Origin: Verrucomicrobia bacterium UBA4286
GTDB lineage: Bacteria; Verrucomicrobiota; Kiritimatiellia; RFP12; UBA1067
Assembly (NCBI GenBank): GCA_002395905.1
Contig: DGVK01000236.1
Coordinates: forward strand, 1-11,852
Length of the DNA stretch: 11,852 bases
Reading direction: 5' to 3'
Under the pieces are notes generated by a model. It ran no database searches and was not told the DNA's origin. It saw only the letters and a program-made list of their open reading frames with translations. The translations under genes and the position numbers were made by a program. Each line of letters opens with the position of its first letter. Position 1 is the first letter of the stretch. Below, in pieces: positions 6,938-11,852 of the stretch.

Positions 6938-7057
6938 AGAGCCGCTGCCGAGGAATCGCACATGCAAGCCTTCATCGGGCGGTGCAGCAAGTATGTCACG
7001 CCCTGCCGCCGCAAACGACGCCATGGCACCCAAGAAACTCCTTCTTGCCATTTCCAT
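6935..7057 (-). pseudogene. Truncated MBL-fold gene: first 41 codons only
   Basis: This is codons 1-41 of the MBL-fold hydrolase, identical to the intact gene at 4477-4599. It includes the Tat motif ARRSFLG and ends at FLGSGSA, long before the metal-binding HSHGDH. It then runs in frame into the promoter cassette and stops at 6845, so any product would be a 70-residue Tat leader with an unrelated tail. It is best read as a duplication remnant. Its upstream bases, including an A/G-rich run at 7059-7082, may be the original leader of the MBL gene. Confidence 0.85.
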
Positions 7058-7058
7058 C
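6935..7058 (-). repeat. 124-base direct repeat, copy B (orphan MBL start)
   Basis: A perfect copy of 4477-4600. On the promoter-cassette side the junction shares GGC with the cassette, a 3-base microhomology. I see no terminal inverted repeats on the 2334 bases between the copies. Confidence 0.95.
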
Positions 7059-7202
7059 TTGGCTTTTTCTTTCTTTGCTTTTACAAGTTGTTGTTGACAA
7101 TCATACCGGCTTTTTCCTGTCAATAGCGTCATCTGCGGATGTCCGTCCATTCGAGCCGGTACATCCCAATTCTACAAGTCCGGCCAAGTTTTGCTTGGTG
7201 CA
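7059..7202. other. Spacer between the GH31 gene and the MBL fragment
   Basis: These 144 bases hold no convincing gene. They contain a small hairpin after the GH31 stop (7185-7198), an inverted repeat (TTGACA at 7094-7099, TGTCAA at 7118-7123) and a run of A and G on the minus strand just before the MBL fragment. TTGACA on the minus strand at 7118-7123 could be a -35 box, but no matching -10 lies 16-18 bases downstream. Confidence 0.5.
7185..7198 (-). terminator. Weak hairpin just after the GH31 stop
   Basis: CCAAG and CTTGG form a 5-base stem with a 4-base loop, starting about five bases after the GH31 stop codon. There is no T-run, so it may be only a weak or factor-dependent end signal. 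Confidence 0.3.
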
Positions 7203-9755
7203 TCACCTTTCCGCAGCCTTGCGCAGGCGGTCGATGAATTCTCGCGGCATCGTCGGCTCGACAGTTTCGATTTCCGAAAGAAACCGCTTGCGCGCCTCTT
7301 CGCGATGCTCAAGGTGTTCCGCCATGCGTTCCGGCGAATCGGCTATAAGCTGAACCGTGCTCCAAAAGTCGAGCCAGCTGTCCGGCAGATTGCGGGCGAA
7401 GAACCCGCGGCGGACGATTCTGTCGGAAGGATCGGCCACCCCCGCCGGCGCAAACACTTTCACCTTGCGCAGCATCCCCTTGAATTCGTCACCAATCGCA
7501 TCGGCGCGCGCGAACGCTCCCTTCAAGCCGTAGAGCCGCTTTGCAAGCGCATCGGCACCATCGCCGGAAACCAGTTCGACGACCGTTTCGCGCGAACCGT
7601 CCTGCGCCGGAGTCTGGACAACCACGGCAAGGCTTTCGGCGTCATACGACCATGCGCACGGCGCGCCGTTCACGGTTGCGCCCGTCGGCGGCGGCGTCGC
7701 GGGGAACACCAGCGTGTATGCGCCCTTGCGAGGGCCTATGACAATGCGCATCCCGTCGCGGACGACGCGGGTGCGGCGGAAGTTCGTCGCGTAGTCCGCG
7801 TTTTCGCCGTCGTCCTCGTAGATTTCGCATTCGCCGCGCTCGGAGCCGGGAACGCAAAAGAGCACCAGATCGTCCGTTTTCAAGCTGCTCAGGTTTTCCA
7901 CCGAATCCGGATACATCGGGATTATCGCGCCGGCCTTTGCGAACCAGGGGTTCTGGCTTATTGAATATTCGCGCTTAAGGACTCCGCCGCCTTCAAGCAG
8001 GTCGCCGGTTGAAACGTCGTACCACGCGCCCGGCGGGAACCAGATATCGATTTCGGAGACATCGCTGTTCTTTTTCATCGGCTTCGAGATCGTCGCGGCG
8101 AGAATCGAGTCGCCAAACATGCAGGCGTTCGTTGCTGTATAGGCGGCTTCCAGCTCCGGCCAATCGTAATACATCGGCCGGCATATTGAAACACCCGTGT
8201 CGTAAGCCTCGCGCGCGGCGGTGTAGATATACGGCACCAGGCGGTAGCGAAGCCGGACGGCGTCGCGAAGCGCGCGGAAGTGGTCAGGAAAGCGCCAGAT
8301 GCGCTTTTCGACATTCGCCGCCTTCGTGCCGTGCGTTTTGAAAATAGGCGTGAACACCGCGCTTTGCATCCAGCGAGTGAGAAGTTCGCCGTCCAGCCCG
8401 TCCGATCCGTCGGGACGGTTGAAGCCGCCGATATCGTGTCCCCAGTAGCCGTAGCCCACGTTGGACGCGGTGGCGGTGAACCAGGGGATCGCCTCAAGCA
8501 TGCTCCATGCAATCTTGCAATCGCCCGAAAAGCCCACCTGGTAGCGGTGCGAGCCGAGTCCGCCCCAGCGATGGTAGATGAACGGCCGCCCGCCGCCGCG
8601 CGCGGCGGAATGCGCGGCGAAAATGCGGTTCAGCCAGAACGTGTTGCTCAGCGAAGGTTTCTCTTTCGACATCGGCCACTGTTGCCAATCGAGCCACCAG
8701 AAATCCACGCCGTCGGCTTCCAGCGGACCGATAACGTCTTTGAAGTAGCATGCGGCCCACTTTTCGTCGTCGGCGCGGAACGGCACGGCGTTGGTCCCTT
8801 GCCAGCCGTAATCGGCAGCGAACGCGCGGTAGCAATCCTCGACAGGCTGTATGCCGCTTGCAGGGTGCAGGTTCAGCGCGACCTTCAAGCCGCTGTCGTG
8901 CAGGAAACCGAGCGTGGAGCGCGGATCCGGGAAAAGTCGCCTGTTCCACGTGTAGCCCGACCATCCCCAAAGCTGCCCGAACTCGTCGCGCAAATCCGTG
9001 CGCCGGCCGATGTTCCATGTCTCGTGCCACTCCATATCGAGGATGAAGACGTCGAGAGGAATGCCGTACGATTTTATTTCTCGCACAAGGTCGCGCACTT
9101 CCCGGTCGCTGTATAGCCAGTAGCGGCTCCACCAGTAGCCGAACGCCCATCTGGGCGGCATGGGAATGCGCCCGGCCACTTTCACATAATCGCCGAGGCA
9201 CCCCTTGTAGTCGTGGCCGTATGCAAACACCACAAGGTCGCGATACGATCCCTTTTCGCGCGGCGGTCTTTCGGCGACCCATCCGTTTTCGGTGAATAAA
9301 GGCGTCGCGGTGTCGTCCACCACGGTCACGCCGCGCCGCGAAAGAAGCCCCTTCTCCATCGTAGCCAAAGTGTCGGAAAGGGCGCATTTCATGTCAAGCG
9401 TGCGCTGTGTGCCGAGAAGGTTTTCCTTGTCCTCGGCGAGCACGGCCACGCCGTTTGCAAAGAGGTTAGCTTCATTGAACGCGCCGCCTTTCCATTCGAG
9501 CGTCATGCCGGCTGTTTTGATCTGGACGCCGTCGCCGCGAATGGAATGCTCGAACGGGACGGATGGCTGGTCCCGGTCGGCGAACACGAGCGACGGACGG
9601 TCTTCGAACACGCCGTCCGCGCTCCATTCGCACCGCACCATGCGCGGCGCAAGAAGCGTGAAGCGCGCATTTCCAGCCGTGAGCGACGTGCTTTCGGCGC
9701 GCACCGCCATCGCCGCCGACATGGCCAGCGCGCACACGATCTTCACAGTATCCAT
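7203..9755 (-). CDS. Exported family GH31 alpha-glycosidase
   Basis: Retaining alpha-glycosidase of the GH31 family, 850 residues from the chosen start. A signal peptide (hydrophobic VKIVCALAMSAAMA, cleavage near VRAES) indicates export. The order is an N-terminal beta-sandwich (~25-180), a TIM barrel (~190-510) with PLDVFILDMEWH, and C-terminal beta-sandwiches with a DUF5110-like part (~620-690). The nucleophile is D356 in WWLDWQQW. The acid/base is D412 in VGFSGD, followed by HDIGGF (440-445). About 130 further residues, mostly helical in look, form an unusual tail. The exact sugar (glucose, xylose, galactose or GalNAc) cannot be read off. The start at 9755 is chosen for CGGGA 7-8 bases upstream; the ATG at 9779 would add MKTERDVV and begin right at the predicted transcript start. 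It has its own promoter and lies upstream of the LamG-MBL-GH127 group. Confidence 0.9.
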   Translation of the reverse strand: MDTVKIVCALAMSAAMAVRAESTSLTAGNARFTLLAPRMVRCEWSADGVFEDRPSLVFADRDQPSVPFEHSIRGDGVQIKTAGMTLEWKGGAFNEANLFANGVAVLAEDKENLLGTQRTLDMKCALSDTLATMEKGLLSRRGVTVVDDTATPLFTENGWVAERPPREKGSYRDLVVFAYGHDYKGCLGDYVKVAGRIPMPPRWAFGYWWSRYWLYSDREVRDLVREIKSYGIPLDVFILDMEWHETWNIGRRTDLRDEFGQLWGWSGYTWNRRLFPDPRSTLGFLHDSGLKVALNLHPASGIQPVEDCYRAFAADYGWQGTNAVPFRADDEKWAACYFKDVIGPLEADGVDFWWLDWQQWPMSKEKPSLSNTFWLNRIFAAHSAARGGGRPFIYHRWGGLGSHRYQVGFSGDCKIAWSMLEAIPWFTATASNVGYGYWGHDIGGFNRPDGSDGLDGELLTRWMQSAVFTPIFKTHGTKAANVEKRIWRFPDHFRALRDAVRLRYRLVPYIYTAAREAYDTGVSICRPMYYDWPELEAAYTATNACMFGDSILAATISKPMKKNSDVSEIDIWFPPGAWYDVSTGDLLEGGGVLKREYSISQNPWFAKAGAIIPMYPDSVENLSSLKTDDLVLFCVPGSERGECEIYEDDGENADYATNFRRTRVVRDGMRIVIGPRKGAYTLVFPATPPPTGATVNGAPCAWSYDAESLAVVVQTPAQDGSRETVVELVSGDGADALAKRLYGLKGAFARADAIGDEFKGMLRKVKVFAPAGVADPSDRIVRRGFFARNLPDSWLDFWSTVQLIADSPERMAEHLEHREEARKRFLSEIETVEPTMPREFIDRLRKAAER

Positions 9756-9861
9756 GACAACATCCCGTTCGGTTTTCATGCTTCACATTATAGCATATCG
9801 CCCGACACCGCAACGGCCCATATACGCATGATAAATCGCCTTGAATGCGCACACGTCCGGC
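9753..9861 (-). promoter_or_regulatory. Promoter/leader cassette, copy 2 (GH31 gene)
   Basis: Second copy of the 109-base block, again ending exactly at the start codon of an exported protein. Bases 9804-9853 are identical to 6880-6929. Seven of the eight differences cluster between the -10 region and the start codon; the eighth is at the distal end (9854 versus 6930). The inverted half-sites TACGCAT and ATGCGCA lie at 9823-9829 and 9845-9851. Beyond 9861 the two copies diverge at once. Confidence 0.85.
9787..9795 (-). promoter_or_regulatory. Extended -10 promoter of the GH31 gene
   Basis: The minus strand reads TATGCTATAAT, the same 11 bases as before the regulator gene. The predicted start of transcription is near 9780. 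The -35 region is weak (CGTTGC, 17-base spacing). Confidence 0.7.
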
Positions 9862-9898
9862 TGGCATTTCAAGCCCGATCGCTCCATCCGCCCTGCAT

Positions 9899-11269
9899 TC
9901 AGCTACATTCGTAGCTGCTGGCCTTCGTGCGCCAGAGCGCCATGAAGAGCACCGCGCCTGCGAGAGCCGTCGCGACGGTCGCCATGAGCGGCTGCATCCA
10001 CCCGCCCGAGGAATGCGCGAGATTGCCGCAGACCTTTCCGGCGACAGATACGCCGATATAGGAAAACAGCGAAATGAAGCCGATCGACGTCCCCGCGAAA
10101 CGCTTGGTCGCCGTGTTCGTCGCCGTGACGCCCGTAAGCGCCTGCGGTCCGTAGAGGCAGAATCCGCCGAGGCACAGCGCGGCCGCGCCAAGCGCTGCCG
10201 ACGGCACGAACCAGAACGCCGCGAAGCACGCCGCCGTAAGCGCCATCAGAAACACGCAGAGCCTCGGCGCCCTGCCGCCGAAGAAGCGGTCCGTCGCCCA
10301 GCCTGCGAAAAGCATGCCGGCGATTCCGGCGAACTCGAAGAGCATTATGACCGTCCCCGCGTCGCTCGGGGTAAGCCCCTTCGCCTCCTGAAGCATCGTC
10401 GGGCCCCAGTCGGCGACAAGCGCGCGGACGGCGTTTATGGTGAAGTTGATCGCGCCCAGCATCCATATGACCGGGTTCATGAACACCATGCGCATCGCGC
10501 CCGGCCCATTGCCGTCCGCCGCGCCGTCCGCCGCGCGAGGGGATGCGGCGACATCCGTTCCGGGAAGATCGGGCAGCCCCTCCTCCCTGGGAGTGCCGGG
10601 GAGCCACAGCAGCATCAGCACAAGACCCGCGAAGCCGAGCGCGGCCATGGTCCAGAAGCACCAGCGCCACATGCCGACGCCTTGATTCGCCGCGCCTATA
10701 ACGCCGAGCCCCATCACCACGCCGCATATCTTCGCGACGAGTCCGCCGCCGATGGAGTGGGACGTGTTCCAGACGCTCATCTTCGTGGCGAGCTCCTTTG
10801 GCGGCACCCAGAAGGCGATGAGCTTGGCGCACGGCGGGAAGCCCGTCCCCTGGAAGAACTGGTTCGCGACGAGCAGTATGCCGAACGTCCACGCGAGAGC
10901 GGCCGTCCCCTCCGGCGCCGCCGCGCAGTCCGCCTTGAAAAGCGAGGCGATCTGCGGCGCGAAACCGAAGGCGACGTTCACGACCGTGCACGCCAGAAGA
11001 CCGAAGCACAGCATCCTCCTCGGGTTCACCTTGTCGCCCACCATCCCGTTGAGGAACTTCGAAAGACCGTAGACGATCCCTCCCCAGAACAGGAAGTTGC
11101 CGAGCATAGGCTTCGAAATGCCGCAGTCCTGCTGAAGCCCCGGCATTGCGAACGAGAAGTTCTTCCGCATGAAGTAGAAGAGCGTGTAGCCTATCATCGT
11201 GGCGAAGAGCATCCGCCACTGCATGCGGTGGAAGGCGAGGTCGGTCTTCCGGTCTTCAAAGAGGCTCAT
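9899..11269 (-). CDS. OPA-family organophosphate transporter (MFS, GlpT/UhpT-like)
   Basis: Inner-membrane transporter of 456 residues, the usual length for organophosphate:phosphate antiporters, with about twelve hydrophobic segments. Family signatures are FYFMRKNFSFAMPGLQ in the first membrane segment and GLSKFLNGMVGDKVNPRR in the loop after the second. The two arginines that hold phosphate in GlpT (R45 and R269) are matched by R35 in FMRKNF and R282 in AVRALVADWGPT. A Pro/Gly/Asp-rich central loop (~224-258) separates the halves. The substrate could be glycerol phosphate, a hexose phosphate or a related triose or sugar phosphate; a UhpC-type sensor role is less likely but not excluded. Its ATG overlaps the stop of the upstream dehydrogenase gene (ATGA), so the two are co-translated. 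The region is visibly more GC-rich than the genes at 500-4600. Confidence 0.88.
   Translation of the reverse strand: MSLFEDRKTDLAFHRMQWRMLFATMIGYTLFYFMRKNFSFAMPGLQQDCGISKPMLGNFLFWGGIVYGLSKFLNGMVGDKVNPRRMLCFGLLACTVVNVAFGFAPQIASLFKADCAAAPEGTAALAWTFGILLVANQFFQGTGFPPCAKLIAFWVPPKELATKMSVWNTSHSIGGGLVAKICGVVMGLGVIGAANQGVGMWRWCFWTMAALGFAGLVLMLLWLPGTPREEGLPDLPGTDVAASPRAADGAADGNGPGAMRMVFMNPVIWMLGAINFTINAVRALVADWGPTMLQEAKGLTPSDAGTVIMLFEFAGIAGMLFAGWATDRFFGGRAPRLCVFLMALTAACFAAFWFVPSAALGAAALCLGGFCLYGPQALTGVTATNTATKRFAGTSIGFISLFSYIGVSVAGKVCGNLAHSSGGWMQPLMATVATALAGAVLFMALWRTKASSYECS
9900..9917 (-). terminator. Hairpin overlapping the transporter stop codon
   Basis: CAGCTAC and GTAGCTG form a perfect 7-base stem with a 4-base loop across the last codons of the transporter gene and its stop. 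No T-run follows, so this could be an RNA-stabilising or weak termination element, or chance. Confidence 0.35.
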
Positions 11270-11852
11270 CGCGCGGCAAAGCCTTTCTTCGCGAAGTCGT
11301 CGAGCTGCCCGGTGAGCGCCAGGAAGTCGAGAGCCATGTACCTGTCGCGCATGAAGATGGTCTTGCGGGCGTCGGCCAGCGACGCGGCCACGGTGGAACC
11401 TATCTCCTCAGGCGTCGCGGGCGCGCCCACGACGCGCAGACGGCGCTCGATCTCGGCGGACGGCACGAGCTGGCCCTCCAGCCGCGCCTTTATCTGCGGC
11501 CAGCGGGCCTTGAAGTCCTCCAGACGCGCGCGCGTCGCCTCGCGGTCGATGAACTTGGCCTGCACAGCCTTCACGCCGATCTCGGGGAACTTCGTGCCGG
11601 CGAACGCCGCCGCGCCCTCGGTCTCCTGCTCGGCGAGCGGCTTCCAGTTCCCGAGGCACGCCTCGACATCGAGCTTCGTGTAGTCGAACGCAAGCATCTC
11701 CTCGTAGACGCGGCACATGAAGAGCGTAAACACGCCCACCTGTATGCCGTGCGGCACGATCTCGCCTTTGAAGGTGTGGTCGCGCATTTCGAGAAGATGG
11801 CTGAAGAGGTGCTCCGCGCCGGACGCCGGACGCGAGCTCTGCATGTCCTGCA
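11266..11852 (-). CDS. araM: Glycerol-1-phosphate dehydrogenase, C-terminal part (AraM/EgsA type)
   Basis: Iron-ADH-superfamily enzyme expected to interconvert dihydroxyacetone phosphate and sn-glycerol-1-phosphate with NAD(P)H in the cytoplasm. Only the C-terminal ~195 residues are in the window; the reading frame stays open to the right edge, and the family usually has 350-400 or more residues. The signature SSRPASGAEHLFSHLLEM and the following PHGIQVGVFTL supply the two metal-binding histidines (in AEH and PHG). The remainder is the helical C-terminal domain. The Met at 11844 is internal, not the start. Its stop overlaps the start of the transporter gene by four bases. In Bacillus subtilis araM lies in the arabinose operon, which is suggestive beside a GH127 gene, but the two are in separate transcription units here. 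Confidence 0.8.
   Translation of the reverse strand, partial: QDMQSSRPASGAEHLFSHLLEMRDHTFKGEIVPHGIQVGVFTLFMCRVYEEMLAFDYTKLDVEACLGNWKPLAEQETEGAAAFAGTKFPEIGVKAVQAKFIDREATRARLEDFKARWPQIKARLEGQLVPSAEIERRLRVVGAPATPEEIGSTVAASLADARKTIFMRDRYMALDFLALTGQLDDFAKKGFAAR

Noticed and set aside
7094-7123. TTGACA as the -35 of the original MBL promoter
   Set aside because: Neither strand has a -10-like hexamer at 16-18 bases. It is kept only as part of an inverted repeat in the spacer.
8280-9387. Several long open frames on both strands within the GH31 region
   Set aside because: They overlap the full-length GH31 gene, which has clear family motifs throughout, and their translations are Arg-rich without domains.
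9845-11683. Long plus-strand open frame (612 codons) opposite the transporter and dehydrogenase genes
   Set aside because: The product is rich in Arg, His, Glu and Ala with no domain signature. It mirrors the codon bias of the well-supported minus-strand genes, a common effect in GC-rich DNA.

Overview
The window reads as an accessory glycan-degradation locus from a Gram-negative bacterium of the PVC group. A gut-type Kiritimatiellota/Verrucomicrobiota member is the best guess. The reasons are a LacI-like sensor fused to an AraC DNA-binding domain (XylR-like regulator), Sec- and Tat-exported hydrolases, a large LamG-like repeat protein, and no SusC/SusD pair. This taxonomic call is inference; no rRNA or marker gene is present.

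Every convincing gene lies on the minus strand, so the locus reads right to left. At the right edge is the 3' part of a glycerol-1-phosphate dehydrogenase (AraM/EgsA type). Its stop overlaps the start of an OPA-family (GlpT/UhpT-like) organophosphate transporter that keeps both phosphate-binding arginines. Next comes an exported family GH31 alpha-glycosidase with its own promoter. After a 144-base spacer there is a fragment of a metallo-beta-lactamase (MBL)-fold gene, then a LamG-repeat secreted protein with its own promoter. This is followed closely by the intact Tat-exported MBL-fold hydrolase, an exported GH127-type beta-L-arabinofuranosidase, and the XylR-like regulator, which has its own extended -10 promoter. 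A short lipobox ORF with a strong ribosome binding site follows the regulator and ends inside a stem-loop. The remaining ~300 bases at the left edge hold palindromic and tandem repeats and no gene.

The most unusual structure is a pair of duplications. (1) A 109-base promoter/leader cassette ending in the start codon lies upstream of both the GH31 gene and the LamG gene. It matches at 101 of 109 positions without gaps, and a 50-base stretch upstream of the -10 box is identical. (2) A 124-base perfect direct repeat covers the first 41 codons of the MBL gene. One copy is an orphan just upstream of the LamG promoter cassette and the other begins the intact gene. Together they suggest that a promoter-plus-LamG unit was placed inside an older GH31-MBL-GH127-regulator cluster, leaving a truncated MBL start behind and abutting the LamG gene one base from the MBL start codon.

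As a working model, the GH31, GH127 and LamG proteins act on an arabinose-containing plant glycan outside the cytoplasm, under control of the XylR-like regulator. The AraM/transporter pair may belong to a neighbouring operon.
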